A stretch of 64,000 nucleotides of DNA from Nageia nagi (lineage: Eukaryota > Pinophyta), in contig JBITNC010000001.1 in the NCBI GenBank assembly GCA_050084985.1, positions 161,200,001 through 161,264,000 of the forward strand, given 5' to 3'. The notes beneath the pieces were generated by a model. The model was given only the letters and a program-made list of their open reading frames with translations, made no database searches and was not told the origin of the DNA. Within the stretch, counting starts at the first letter, position 1; every line of letters starts with the position of its first letter. Positions 44,270 to 57,028 of the stretch are shown piece by piece. Position numbers and translations under genes: made by a program.

Positions 44270-45350
44270 ATAATATATATGCACTTTTTTCATAATTTGT
44301 AATGACAATGTAAGGACCTATCCAACTAGGTTCAAACTTATTTTTCTTTTCAATTTCTAGAGCTTTAGTATTGGCAAGGTTTTCTTGTAAGAATAGGTCA
44401 CCAACTTTGATCTCTTTAAGTGCTATCTTTTTTTTATAGGATTTTTGGATTATAGAATGATAGACATGAGGGTGTTATAGAGTATTAACCCATTTTTCAT
44501 CTAGGACCTCTAGTTTAGGTTATATAGCTTTTATTCTATCCTAATCAAGAATGAGACCATATAGTGATACAAAAAGAAATGGGATATCTAACTCAAGGGG
44601 AACTATAGGTCCATCACCATACATTAATGATAAAGGATTTACCTCTACAAAAGTCTTTATACTTATTCTATAGGTCCATAAAGCATAAGGAAGTTGTACT
44701 TTTCAATCTTTACCATGCTTTGCAATAATTTTGGATAAGATACTCTTACTAACTTTGTTGGAAGCTTTACTTTGACCATTACCTTAGGGGTAATATGGGT
44801 TAGAGAATTTCCATTTAATATGATATTTAACACAAAATTATTTAACTTCATTATGTGTAAAGCTAAGGCCATTATCCATGAACAATTTAGAAGGAACACC
44901 ATATTTAGAAATGATAAACTCAACAAGAAATTCAACAATATTACCTCCTTTTAAAAACTTCATGGGTATGCCCTCCACCCATTTCATAAAGTATTTTGTA
45001 GATGTAATGATAAACTTATTGTCATATCTTGAAACAAGGTTAAGTTTACCAATAAAATCAAGTGCCCAAATAGAAAAAGACCAAGGAGATACAATAGAAT
45101 ACAAAGCATGAGAAGGGAAAGGTTGAAGATTAACATTCTTTTAACATTACTCATATTTCTTAACATGCAATTCACAATATTCAAGCATAGTGGGCCAATA
45201 ATAACCTAGTATAAGAAACTTTTGATTAACAAATTTAGCACTAAAGTGTCCACCACATTCACCATAATGAGCTTGATTAAGGGTCATGTCTACCTCATGC
45301 CTTATTAAACATCTAAGAAGACCACCATCAAAAGACCTTCTATACAATAA
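44270..45350 (-). pseudogene. Integrase of element D
   Basis: HYGECGGHFSAKFVNQKF is the zinc-binding part. The core shows IWALDFIGKL (first Asp), LFMDNGLSFTHNEVK (second Asp), then YYP, a stop and GNGQSKASNK, where the catalytic Glu is now Lys. The C-terminal part is PLSLMYGDGPIVPLELDIPF and VGDLFLQENLANTKALEIEK. It is inactive by both the stop and the active-site change. Confidence 0.85.
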
Positions 45351-45559
45351 ATCACATATGATGACATATTTAGTAGCTAGTTTTATAAGTCTAATTCTAG
45401 GATTATGATCAAAGGCAATAGGAAAAATACCATCTGTAATATAGTTGAGAACATCTTGATAAAATTAACACACATTGATACAAGTAGCTACATAATAATG
45501 ATCTTCAATAACATGCTCATGAGAAGGTTTACTTATATTTTTTATTATAAGGATAGTTT

Positions 45560-45985
45560 CTTCATATTATATATTAATAGGAGCAAGGAAAGTGACACTA
45601 GCCATAACATTAGTATACCTATTGTTGTTAATTTCATACTCACTAAAGTAGATGAGGAGATTCTCCACCATTTGTTTGTATGGTTGCAACTTGGGATCTT
45701 GGGTATTATAGATGTTGGATACTTTCTTCATGATTAGTTGAGAATCACTAAAGATTTTGATCTTTTTCACTTTCAAAAGTATTATAACTTTTAAACCTAA
45801 GATAGGGCCTCATATTCTGCTGTATTATTAGTACAATCAAAATTTAAGTGATAAGACATAGGGACAATATCACCATAAGGATTAATGAAGATAATTCCTA
45901 CCCCTGCTCCATGAATGCACTTAGAACCATCAAAGAACATGCTACACTTATCATTTTTCATAAAAACAATAAAAAATTGCAAGTA
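45560..45985 (-). pseudogene. Second RNase H of element D
   Basis: MFFDGSKCIHGAGVGIIFIN (Asp), CTNNTAEYEAL (Glu) and IKIFSDSQLIMKKVSNIYNT (Asp) give the full catalytic set, with a frame break near 45790. Its position between RNase H and integrase places D in the Tat lineage. Confidence 0.82.
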
Positions 45986-46149
45986 TTTAGGCTCAAGATT
46001 AGATCAATAATAAAGAAATGTAGTAACAACACTAGATTCATGATTGTTTTAGCTATCTACTTCATTAGAAAACTCTTCCTACATTCTATATACTTCATTT
46101 CATGGGTGATTTATATTGAAATATGCTATAGATTATCCCTTTATTGATT

Positions 46150-46640
46150 TCTAAGTGATAAATACCAAATCAAATTCTTGAAGTAACATTACCCATTTTT
46201 TAGCTCTTCTAGGCATGTAGGATTTAGACATGAGATATCTGGGAGTAGTACCTTGAGCTATGACATATGTTGTGTTTCCAAGCATGAAGTATCTTTACTT
46301 TTCAATTGAGAAGAATATAAAAAAACACTATTTTAAATTGGAGTATACCCTTTCTTATAATCAAGTAAAGTCTTACTAATATAGTAGATTGCTCTTTCCA
46401 TGTCATTATCATCCTTTTGGGCTAACATTTCCCCTAATGCACTTAATGTTGCTAAAACATAAAGTAAAAAACTCTTTTATGATTTATAGGAGGATAAAAT
46501 TGGTGTGTTAGTAATATACATTTTGATGTTACCCAAATCTGTATCACACTTCTCATTCCAAATGAATTTCTCACCTTTCTTTAAGAAATGAAAAAATGGG
46601 GAAGTCATATATGCTAACTGAGCAATGAATCTTGTGACTG
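46150..46640 (-). pseudogene. First RNase H of element D
   Basis: Readable pieces on the minus strand: WNEKCDTDLGNIKMYI, FLLYVLATLSALGEMLAQKD, DNDMERAIYYISKTL. It has many stops. It follows RT directly. Confidence 0.7.
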
Positions 46641-47420
46641 CTTAAAGTTTTCCTTCAAGACTTTTAAACTCTTTCAAATTGTTAGGAGTAGGAAAATCAA
46701 TAATGGTTGAAACTTTCTTTGTATTCACCTCTATATCTCTTCTTAAAATAATGAAAATAAATAATTTACATGATGAGACTGCAAATGCACACTTATGAGG
46801 CTTCAACTTCAACTTGTATTCTCTTATTATTTGGAAAATCTTTCTCAAGTATGAAGTATGATCATATTTGGTTATGGAATTTGATAGGATATCATCAAAA
46901 TATACCTAAACACTATTATGGATCATATCATGGAACATACTCACCATGGCTCTTTAATAAGTTACACCTGCATTCTTTAGGCCAAAATGCATGACACCCA
47001 ACAAAATGTTTTTCAAGGAGTAACAAAATCTATCTTATATTGGTCCTCCTTTTTGATATTAATTTAATTTTAGGGAAAAAATCCATCCATAAAAGAAAAA
47101 AACTCATCTCCTACTATTGAATCTATAATCATATCAATGTTAGGCAAAGGAAAGATATATTTGGGATATGCCTTGTTGATATCATTGAAATCTATACAAC
47201 ATTTTATTTCACCATTAGGCTTAGTTGTAGGTGTAATGTTATAAATCCATGGGGAATAATCAATAGGAATAATAAAACCAACAATAATATACTTTTCAAT
47301 TTCCATTTTAATAGCAAAGGCTACCCTAGGATGCATCTTTCTAGGCTTTTGTTGGAGTGGTTTTACATTTTCATTCACAACTAGGCTATGAGTGATAAAA
47401 TCAAGATCAAGACCAGGCAT
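46641..47420 (-). pseudogene. Reverse transcriptase of element D
   Basis: 47420-47070 is an intact segment: KMHPRVAFAIKMEIEKYI, PTTKPNGEIKCCIDFNDINK and YIFPLPNIDMIIDSIVGDEF. Then FGLKNAGVTY, VYFDDILSNS (catalytic YFDD, normally YVDD) and the thumb region LKLKPHKCAFAV follow. Stops near 46970 and 46905 break it. Confidence 0.88.
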
Positions 47421-48426
47421 ATCAGAATAAGATTAACTAAATTTTTTATAGAAATATTTTAATAATAGGTGTTACCTTTTCCATTCTTCCAAGGTTAACC
47501 AAGCTTCTATTTTGACCAATCATGGCTTCTCTTGGATACCAATGTTTACTTCTACCATTTCTTCACTAAGATAAGACATTTCATCACTGAGTTGGGAGAC
47601 ATAGGAAATGTACCTAGTATTGCATATAAAATCAATCGTAAGAGATGGGAATAATAAAGCAATAGTGCTATGAACCTAGTACTATTTTCCCATTAAAGGA
47701 TGAGATGAATGAATCTAAAAGACTATCTACCTAGACATAGGATTAACTCGATAAAAAATGAAAAAAAATGAAGCAATGGGTAAGGATCTAAACTATAATG
47801 TTTATATCATATATGTATATCTCCTCATCAAAATAAGCCTAATGTTGTATGAACTAAGATGCAAGCCTTATTTCAGTGTATTTAGGTAACTCACTTTGTT
47901 CCCCTAGCTTCTCAAGGATAGCATCATCATTATGGAAGATGTCCCCTTGAATTGAAGCTATAAGAGGTAAGAATGAATTTGGATAGTAAGCCTATAACTC
48001 TTCTATAGGACCATACATCATGCCAAAATGCAACCATTCATTAAATATATCTCTTATGTAGCCTTTATCACTACTATGAATATGTTGAATGATTATAATT
48101 GATGCAGATGAGCTAGGCATAGACTCATGAAATCCAACACCATTTATTCTGTTGTGTTGACCTTCATTTAGAATAGGCTCTATTATACCTTACTAATTCT
48201 TACCTAATTCTTTTTCACCATACTAATATTTATATACTAGTTAGCAAAAGTAGAATTAATATTATTGAAATGGATACTTACATGACCTAACAATTTTTGC
48301 AAAATAAAAATTGTATGTTCATTATTGGATAAAATTTTTTCTTTATGTTCCTAATAAAGAACACTCACATCTTCAACAAGGTCATCATTCACTTCAGGTT
48401 TGGAGTGGAAATGCTTGGCTTCATCT
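47421..48426 (-). pseudogene. Protease-RT linker with G-patch remnant, element D
   Basis: The minus strand reads EAKHFHSKPEVNDDLVEDV at the right edge, then LGKN, a stop and GIIEPILNEGQHNRINGVGF, a G-patch-like stretch (about 48250-48120), then GDIFHNDDAILEKLGEQSEL. It is cut at 48426 by element E. Confidence 0.65.
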
Positions 48427-49490
48427 TGTAGACACCCAAAAATGTAACTTTCACTTATGGCACATCAAATCAATCATGATTCTTATCATAAGGGTCAACT
48501 ATCAAATGCAAAATCATGGAATAATCATTAATTAGCTCAAAATTGATATCGAATACCATTAAAAAAATATTTTAGAAATAATTAAAAGGATATGCTTTAA
48601 TCTTCTTCTTTTATTGATTTTATTACATTATATTGATGTACTCCTCACCTTATTTTTAACACTTCAAACTATGAAGAAAATGAAGCTACCATTTATGACT
48701 TATGGGCTTTTGAAAATTAGGTATAAAAACCCTAATTCAAGCCTAGTCACTAGCAATTTTGTCCAATAATTGACAATTGTGTCCAATCACTAGCACCCAA
48801 TACCCAATCACTAGTGATCCTAAAACATGTAAACTCAAGCTAAAAATGGAAAAAAAACTAAAGCATTTGGGAAATAAATCAAAGGATTACTAATATCTTA
48901 TCATCCCATGCTTTTCACTTCAGATTAGGATCATGACAAGGTTGGATATGCATTTCCATCTAGATTTTTTTTGCAAGAATGGCAACTTTGGTAGTTTCTA
49001 AGATCTATAAATAAGCCTTAAACAATGAAGTAGAAGGATAAATATTGAATGCAACCTTATGCTATTGAATTACATCCAAAGTTTTGAGTATATTGCATTT
49101 ACTAAGCTGTTTACATATATGATTATTTATGTTTATTTGCTTTGATTTCATAGCATGAGCAGGTATGTTTTGATGTGTTGTTTGTTTATATATGTGCAAG
49201 AATTATAGAAACAATAGCTAGTTTGAACAAAGAAGAGGCAAATAATCAACAAAAAATAAATAATCAATATTATTCTCTTTCTTCTATAGGTTTCACAAAG
49301 CATTACTTGGAGCTTGCAAACATTAGCAAAGAAGGCCTCCAAGAGGCCCATATCATCTATTGTATTAAAGCCTTCCATGCGAGGCAAAACTTATAATTAA
49401 AATTGAGGTTTACTCATCAATAATAGAGAATGGTTTTGATTATGATATCTCTCATCTTGTATGCATGCAAGGTTATTTTTTGAGTAAATA
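48427..49490 (+). repeat. 5' LTR of element E (right limit approximate)
   Basis: It starts TGTAGACACCC; the end is set by the PBS-like site that follows. Weak matches to the LTR of element B run through it. Bases 48745-48825 carry gtcactagc and caatcactagtgatc words, decayed versions of the element B motif. Confidence 0.6.
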
Positions 49491-49494
49491 TTTT

Positions 49495-49512
49495 TGCACT
49501 AGAAGGAGGGCC
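49495..49512 (+). other. Primer-binding site region of element E
   Basis: TGCACTAGAAGGAGGGCC shares CTAGAAGGAGGGC with the site of element B. Its first bases are decayed. Confidence 0.55.
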
Positions 49513-51335
49513 CTCATAAATAGGCTACACTAAAATGAGGTGCAAGGGGTATTTCTTGCTTTTCATATTTCATTTTTGTCTTTTGTGTTTATGGAATCGT
49601 CACTAAATCTCATACTATTTTATATTTCCTATTTTGTATTTTCTATCTATGTGATCACCAACGATTGGTATCAGGCACCAATTATTTATATTGTAATGCC
49701 AATGATTTATTGGAATGCTAGCAATTTATATTGGAATGCCAACAATTTACTATAATGCTAACAATTTATTTTGAATCACCAATGATTTAACTGAAATGCT
49801 AATGATTTGGTGTAAAAGCATGAAAATGCCATTGAATTAAGGTAGAAGGTATATGTTTCAACTTTTTTGAATACTAAAATCATAATTTAGGCATTAAAAA
49901 TGGAAAATGAAATCAACCCCTTATTTGTTATTTCTTTGCCTAGATTGCATGTAGGAAGGGTAGATGTATGATTAAGGAATATGCATTACTTTTTAATTTA
50001 TTTAAATAAATTATATGAATGTTGTTTATCTTTGTTGGTTTTGGGAATGATAAACAAAATAACCTAATACTTTCTCTTACACCCACCTATGCTCTCCCTT
50101 TAGATCAAAAGATAATCTTAGGTGATTAGAATGGGTGCAATAGGAAAGAGGTAAATGAACCCTTTTTCTTTTTATCACTTTTCATCACTAAAATTGGTAA
50201 ATAAAATTTCATTAAAATACTTATGCACTTAGAAGGAGAAATTAACTCTCACTAAGGATGGAATGAACATAAGGTTAATTTATCAGGTTTAAAAGCAAAT
50301 TTAAACACATTAAATCGGTTAATTTACTGGGCTGGGTATTTTTCCTTCACATTAGAACTCTTCTTATCTACCTTACCACTTTTAAAGGAGGTCAAAGGAT
50401 TGTGACTCAAATAGGAGTTAAAGAACCTCATATAAAGAAATTTTTCTCACATTAAAACTCTTATTGTCTACCTTACCACTCCAAAAGGAGGTTGAAGGAT
50501 TGTGACTTGAAGAGGAGTTAAAGAATCTCATTTAAGGTAATTTACATTCATTTAATGGCTTCTTTTATACCTTATTTCACCTCTCTAAAATGAGGTCAAA
50601 GGTAGATAATAATAGTAATAAGTGGTAAATGAACTTCACTTAATTACTTCACTACTTGAAAGGAGTAAATGAATGTCATTAATTTTTGGTTAAAGAATCA
50701 CACTAAGTGGAAAATGAATTTTGTGGGTTAGATTAAGATTCATTAATTAAAACACTACTTTTTTCACATTGAATAAAATATAATCAAAGAACATGTATGT
50801 TTGGTTGGGTTTTAGTTATCATGAGTTCTTTTATTTTGAATGTATATGCATAAAAATATTTTAAAAATAAACATCAATGAGTTGGAGGTGATGACCAACC
50901 ATTGATTCTATATTTCTTATGTATTCACCTACCACACCATAAACTTTAGAGCCAAACCTAGATATGAATACTAGGTACTAGGATAAAAGTCACCACTTTT
51001 TGTCAAATTACTATAAATAAGGAGGCTATGCTTTGATTCCACTATCAAGATAGTCTTCAATGGCATTCTCTGAACCCCATTTCACTAAGGGGACCACCTT
51101 AGATACCAAGCTGATACTTTGTCATAGATTGCCTATAGAATTCCAACGTACCCTTGTTTAAACACCTAACTAAAAAAAATAATCTAGGAAAATTAACAAA
51201 AATAAAATAAACAATTCGCATCGCTCATTAAAAAAGATTAATTCAATTTATCAACAAAATTAGATAAGATAATCACACCCAAAAGGTGATTTTCTAAATT
51301 GTTTGTGCATATAATTATTTTCTCACAAATATAAA
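49513..51335 (+). other. Long leader of element E
   Basis: It matches the element B leader in order. A cluster at 49660-49815 of caccaaygatttr and atgccaatgattt words stands about every 20 bases. Then blocks with taccttaccactyyaaaaggaggt occur at about 50378 and 50470. No gene is seen. Confidence 0.65.
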
Positions 51336-52560
51336 ATGATAAATAATATGATGGTTATTAAATGTTTATATTTTTACCTTATTGCAATCCAAAATTATCT
51401 TCCTTTTCCTATCAAAGTGAAATCAAAAGAGCAAGAAAGACAAGAGGAGCTTGACGTACATGTTGAAGAACACTCATCGCATCTCGTAATACTAGCCTTG
51501 GATAAATATCCTACTTCTCCTTTTGATGTTGTAAATGATGATTCTAATATTAAAAGTAAGGAAATAAATATTGAAATTAATAAGCTTATATCATACTTAG
51601 TTGAGTTAGAATATCTTCCTCTTCATCTTATTCAACCTTTAGAAAACATTTTTTGATCCTATGAACAATTGGAGTGTAATGCACTAAATTACCTATGGGT
51701 TGAATATAAAACTAAAGATAACATGTTTTAATAAATACTAAGAGTTCATTTATACACATTGATGAATTAAAATCTTCTTGTTCCTCCCCTTTTGAGACTA
51801 TCAAGCCTCTAACTAAGTCTTATGACTCTGGGTCATGGAGGGATGAACTTGATATTAATATTAAAGATTTTAATACAAAATCATTTATTAGATCATATGA
51901 ATTCTCAAAGCTTACTACTATGAGTTCTTAATCCCCACTTTGGGATGAATATGATACTAAAAATGAGGAGCTTAGCATGTATTCTGAGGATTCTTTGGAG
52001 CACCTCAAAGAATTACAATATTATTCCCATGCTCCTTTTGAAATCATAGGACATCCTATTGAGTCTCATGATCCTCTTGAGTTTAGTGTTATAAATTATT
52101 TAACCTCATCATGGAAATAAATTAAGGATTTTTATATAGAAATTGAAACATTCTTGGCTTGTATTATATAACCCAAGGAGTCTCAATTACAAAAAAATGA
52201 AAAACATGAAGATGAAGCTTCTAGGTTTAATACACACAAGCCTAGAAATAAAACTCCAAATAGGGAAGGAGGATATCCTAGTTATGTCAATGAAAATGAT
52301 TTTGATAAGGTTAGATTTCATTTAACTTAGTTAAATATACCTTCAAAAAACCAATCTAGTTTGCCTCAAAATTGTGAATATGATAGAGAGGATGGTCTTG
52401 TAATAGATAAGTTGCCCATACCTCTTTTTGGATCTCAAACAATTGGAGATGTTTCTCAAAGGGTATCATACAAAACTAAACATAATTATGCAACATAATT
52501 GTCACCAAATGGGTGAAAAGTTGTTTCCTTAATGAGAAAGGATGGTTGTTCACCATCGAT
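51336..52560 (+). pseudogene. Unknown N-terminal coding region of element E
   Basis: The ATG at 51336 opens 106 residues (HVEEHSSHLVILALDKYP, TSPFDVVNDDSNIKS). After a stop, other frames carry similar acidic phrases: GSWRDELDINIKDFNTK, HAPFEIIGHPIESHDPLEF and NREGGYPSYVNENDFDKV. The repeated [SA]PF[DE]xx phrase suggests internal duplication. I do not recognise it. It could be the head of gag or an extra gene; the element B counterpart does not look alike. Confidence 0.4.
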
Positions 52561-54195
52561 AATATCTATGATCGATGATTTGGATGACTAAATTCCCATA
52601 CATACAACAACTTCCAATGCCCATCCTAAACCAAAACAACAAATGAATATGCTTAATAATTCTTTCTTAGGCACATCAAATCAGTATGAAGGGCAAGGAT
52701 ATACTCATTATGGAACCCAAAAAGGTGGTCCAAAAAATCAATTTGAAATTCCAAAGATACCCTCTTATGATGATATAATAATAGAATGACAAGCACCATA
52801 TGTTTATGATCAACATAAGAAATCCTTCAACAAATTGGTTAATGAAGTGAAATAAAAAGAAAGAAAACAATAGACATATGCATTGTATAATCAATATAAA
52901 AAACCAACTAGGTTTATTGATAAAATGGGACAAGAGGAGATGGAGCAAAAAAATGAGAAAGAAGCTAAGAAAAACAAGTAGAATCAATCTTGGTTTCAAT
53001 CATCATCACCTCTAAATCATAGAGCTTATAGATATCAAGATCCTTACCTTACTCAATTGAAGGAAGCATCTCTTAAATATTTATATTATCAATATAAAAG
53101 GTCCTTATCACCTTATAAAGAAGTATATTATGATTTAGAATCATCATCCAAAAAAGGGTATAGACCTTTCAAAGGATATGAAGAAGAAGAAAATCCAAGA
53201 AATGAAGAATATCCTATGTATATGCAAAATCAACCAAAAGGAAAGGCAACAGAAGAAGATGATAACCTTCATGAAAGGTTAAAGGAGATAGAAAGAGAGT
53301 TATGTATGCAATATAAACAAAAAATATCTTATGAAACAATTTGTAATAAACTAATTCATCCTGATGTTCCTAAGAAGGAAATTCCTTCAAAATTTGAAAT
53401 TTTAAATATCGGACCATTTAAAGGAAAGGAATATCCTAAGGAACATTCAATATAATTTATATACTCAAGTTATTTGATTGCCAATGATGATGCATTAATA
53501 TTACATATCTTTCCCATGATACTTGCTAATCGAGTAATAGATTGGTACAATAATTTGCCACAACATAGTATCTATTCATTTTCTCAATTGGTAAATATGT
53601 TATTTGAACATTTTAGAAATAATATCAAATAAAAATATTCTATCATGGATCTTGCCAACAATTACATGATGAATAAATCATAGACTTTATTTCAGGATGG
53701 AGGATCATAGTAACTAACATGCCTTATACTTTACCTCAAGAAGAGTTGGTTAAATTATTTAGTCAAAGTTGTTTAAAGCCTATTGCTAGTATATTACAAA
53801 TTCAAAAACATAGGACCTTCAAATAAGCTATTACCCAAGCAGTTGTAATCAATAAAGTAAAAATCTAGGATGGTGAAATAAAGATTAACAATCAAGAAAG
53901 GGATCAAAGACCAAAACAAATATTTACACCTTTACTAGAATCTCTTTATGATATTTTGAAGAAATTATGTGATCATCAAATTATTAACTCACCTACTATA
54001 AAACCAAAAAATCCTCATGCAAAAGAAAGCAGATGGTATAACAAAAAAGAGTTTTATAATTATCATTATCAAAAGGGTCATGATACAAATAATTGTAGAA
54101 TGTTAAAAGATAAAATTCAAGATTTCATCAATGATGGTAAGTTGGAAGTGGATAATATTATTTCTATTCCAAATCAAAATTTTGGAATTTGTTAG
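52561..54195 (+). pseudogene. gag: Gag of element E
   Basis: The frame 53057-53455 is open (LKEIERELCMQYKQKISYET; KFEILNIGPFKGKEYPK). The Retrotrans_gag core follows: HIFPMILANRVIDWYNNLPQ then FSQLVNMLFEHFRNNIK. The end, 53956-54195, reads MKKLCDHQIINSPTIKPKNP and YHYQKGHDTNNCRMLKDKIQ, like element B gag. It has several stops between. An upstream stretch is rich in Lys/Glu and tyrosine. Confidence 0.75.
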
Positions 54196-54399
54196 AATTC
54201 ACTTATCCATATCAAGTAGATACTATAAACATTCTACCCAGTTACAATCAAAGGATACATACTTGAAATCAAAATGAGCAACAACAACAACAATTAAAAA
54301 TCTCATTTATAAAAATGTCCTTATTAGAGTTGTTACACCAATCTAAAACTTAGAAGGATGCTATGAATAAAATACTTCAAAAAATTGAAATAGTATGTA

Positions 54400-54739
54400 A
54401 GTGATCCTAAAACAAGTCATTCATTGAAAATTTAATATAGGTCAACAACCTAATGTACCTCAAGGATTAGATCTTCTCCTACATATCATTGGTAAAATAG
54501 AGAGTAAAGTTTTTAAGAGAATATTAATATATGAAGGATCAAATATCAATATAATGTATATATTAGCATATAAAAAGTTGAATCTTCCTTTATCTTATAT
54601 TTCTTCACCATCTTTGCAAACAATGGTATTCAACAATGACTTATGTTCAACAATAGGATCAATAGTATTACCCATCACTATCAGATCCAAGATAATACAA
54701 ACATCAATACATGCTATTGAAGGAGATATCTAACAATAT
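54400..54739 (+). pseudogene. Protease of element E, first part
   Basis: LLHIIGKIESKVFKRILIYE then GSNINIMYILAYKKLNL matches element B protease; the catalytic Asp (LIDEGS) is Tyr here. It ends at 54739, where element F is inserted, and resumes at 60789. Confidence 0.8.
54735..54739. repeat. Target-site duplication of element F, left copy
   Basis: The sequence aatat recurs at 60789-60793. Confidence 0.9.
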
Positions 54740-55151
54740 TGTTAGGATCCCACATCCTAACATTTTAGTGTTAGTATTAAGTATTTTATTAAATGGTTAG
54801 TCTACATTGTAAATCATAATATTATGATTGTAAGGGTGGGGCTCAATTTTGCATTACAATTAGGGTTAGGGTTAGTTTAATATAAATAGATGGAAATGTG
54901 TGGAGAAAGGCATCTTAAACATTATTTTTCACCTTTGGAGTTGTAAGGAGGTAGCTCCCTTGAAGGGACCTATGATTCTATTACTATTTAATAAAATCTA
55001 ATCCTTATCTACTACTTGATGCTATTTCATATTCTATTTATCAATTTATGCTCTATTATTTTTCAATAGATAGTTGTCATTTTTCTGTTCAAGTCAATAT
55101 TCATTTCATTTCTACAATATTTCCCTTTATCATAATTGTAGCATTGTAACA
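54740..55151 (+). repeat. 5' LTR of element F
   Basis: It starts TGTTAGGATCCCACATCC and continues TAACA: an inverted repeat with 9-base arms and a CCCAC loop at its very tip (54740-54762). TATAAATA is at 54881-54888; AATAAA is near 54990. It ends CA at 55151. Confidence 0.93.
54881..54888 (+). promoter_or_regulatory. TATA box in the 5' LTR of element F
   Basis: TATAAATA, also kept in the 3' LTR (atataaatagatag near 60518). Confidence 0.6.
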
Positions 55152-55153
55152 TC

Positions 55154-55165
55154 TGGTATCAAAGC
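55154..55165 (+). other. Primer-binding site of element F
   Basis: TGGTATCAAAGC, one base from TGGTATCAGAGC, the usual plant site for initiator-methionine tRNA, two bases after the LTR. Confidence 0.9.
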
Positions 55166-55980
55166 TCTTTCTCAAGCCATTCTGTTACAAGAATTTTTTT
55201 TTTTTTTAGAGGTCTAAGCTAGAAACCTTGTATCGAAGGTTTTAAAATATCTAGAAGGATCTATCATTTTTGGCTAAGCACACTTGCCCATAAAGCTATG
55301 TGTGAAGTGAGGTGCAAAAAACTTTGCACTAATACCCAGGCCTCAGATAGAACCCTACATGGAATTAGACTCCATGTATCAAAAGGTATATTAGAGACTA
55401 TCTAGGCTATAAACAAAAACTAGGTAGAAAGCTATGTCGACCATTTGTAAATTGTAGTGCACCAGCAAGTGCCACTAGAAAGTTACTTATCATAGAAGCC
55501 ATCTCTATAGCCTCTTTCCTTGTGAAAGTTGGATAGGAGGGATGTTTAGACAAGCCTATAGAGCAAATAATTTTTACCTTAGATTCATTTCTTCACACAA
55601 AAAACCTTGATTCAATAAGTAGAATTTACAATACATAATTTTTCAGAGCTACCAAGAATAGCAGTTTAGAGGTAGTAAAAACTTTAGAGCAAAATAATTA
55701 AAAATCTATTCCATTTCAACAATTTTTAATAAGAGTAAATAGACCCATAGACATAAAAAAAAAGAGTTTGGGGGTCCAAAAATCATCATTAAGATACCTA
55801 GCCCATTGTGATTATTCTTTCAAGATGATCATTTTGATATATTACACCTATATACTTTTTTGAGCACTTCTAAAAATAGTAGTTTCTAAAAATAGCAATT
55901 TTTAGAAATATTAGCTTCAAAAATAGCAATTTTTAGAAATGGAATCTGAAATAAGATTCTAAATAGTATCACAAGTTGAT
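55166..55980 (+). other. Leader of element F
   Basis: Non-coding, with a short direct repeat aaaatagcaatttttagaaat at about 55891 and 55921. Confidence 0.6.
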
Positions 55981-55986
55981 CCTACC

Positions 55987-56887
55987 ATGATGACATTTCA
56001 AACTATGATACAACAAATGGTAGATACACTTACCAGTACATTTAGAGGAGAAATTTGATAAATACAAACACAAATACAAACTCTTGATAGTGAATGTGAT
56101 AGTGTTCAACTAAGTATCAGTCATACCAATAATGCATCTAGTTCATAGAAATCAAGGTAGTCAAAAAATCCATAAGGGTATCATCATAAATTTCAGAGCC
56201 AATAAGGTGGGTTCATTCTTCCCTGCATAACCAAATTAGATTTTCCTTGATTTGATGGAGATAATCCCAATGGTTGGATTTACTGTATAGTATTTCACAT
56301 TAAATCAAATCCCAAAGGATTTGAAAGTGTTCATGGCATATTTTCACTTGGACTATGAGGCTCTCCTATGGCACTAGTGGTTCTCCAAAATGCATCCTAC
56401 TTCTTCATGGGATGAATTCACTTAGCAATTATTGATCCATTTTGGTCCTAGTGACTATGAAAACTTCACAAGGGCATTGACCAAGTTACATCAAACTAAA
56501 ATAGTCAAGGAATACCAAAATTAGTTTGAGAAATTGGCAAATCACATAGAGGGGTTGGATGATACATTTTTCATAAGTTATTTTATCAGTGGTTTAAAGG
56601 ATGAGATTAAACTCAAGGTCAAAATGTTTAATCCCAAAATTATGATGGAAGATATTACCTTGGTAAAGCTTGCTGAAGATAAAGCCAATGCTCATCATCA
56701 AAATTCAAGACATCCATTCATCAAAACATATAATATTACCCATTCCTCTAATAACATAAGTGCCCCACCATTGAAACGCATAATGCAAAGTAAGAAGTTG
56801 ACATGGAAAGAAATAGAAGAGCATCAAAAGAAAGGCTTGTGCTATAATTGTGATGAGAAATTTGTTCATGGTTATCATTGTACATAA
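55987..56887 (+). pseudogene. gag: Gag of element F
   Basis: KLDFP.FDGDNPNGWIY, then in other frames FHLDYEALLWH.WFSKMHP, then the open segment 56534-56887 (LANHIEGLDDTFFISYFISG; LKDEIKLKVKMFNPK). It ends with the zinc knuckle CYNCDEKFVHGYHC. Frame changes and stops lie before 56534. It is the capsid protein that packages element RNA. Confidence 0.85.
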
Positions 56888-57028
56888 CAAAAGTTATATT
56901 TTCTTGATGCTAATGCTCCTAGTGAGGAGGAATATGAAAGCACACCTGAAAAGGCTATAGAGAAAATTCCAAATGAGGCCCCAATTATCTCTTACAATGC
57001 ATTAGTAGGAATTACCACCCCTCAAACT

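Larger units (their letters stand above)
42470..48426 (-). mobile_element. Element D: Tat-like LTR retrotransposon, cut by element E
   Basis: Its left end is an LTR ending near 43345, followed by a PPT almost like that of element C. To the right, on the minus strand, come integrase, second RNase H, RNase H, RT and a G-patch region. At 48426 the pol frame is stopped by the LTR of element E. Its gag and 5' LTR, if kept, would lie beyond element E, outside the window. All domains have stops. Confidence 0.8.
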
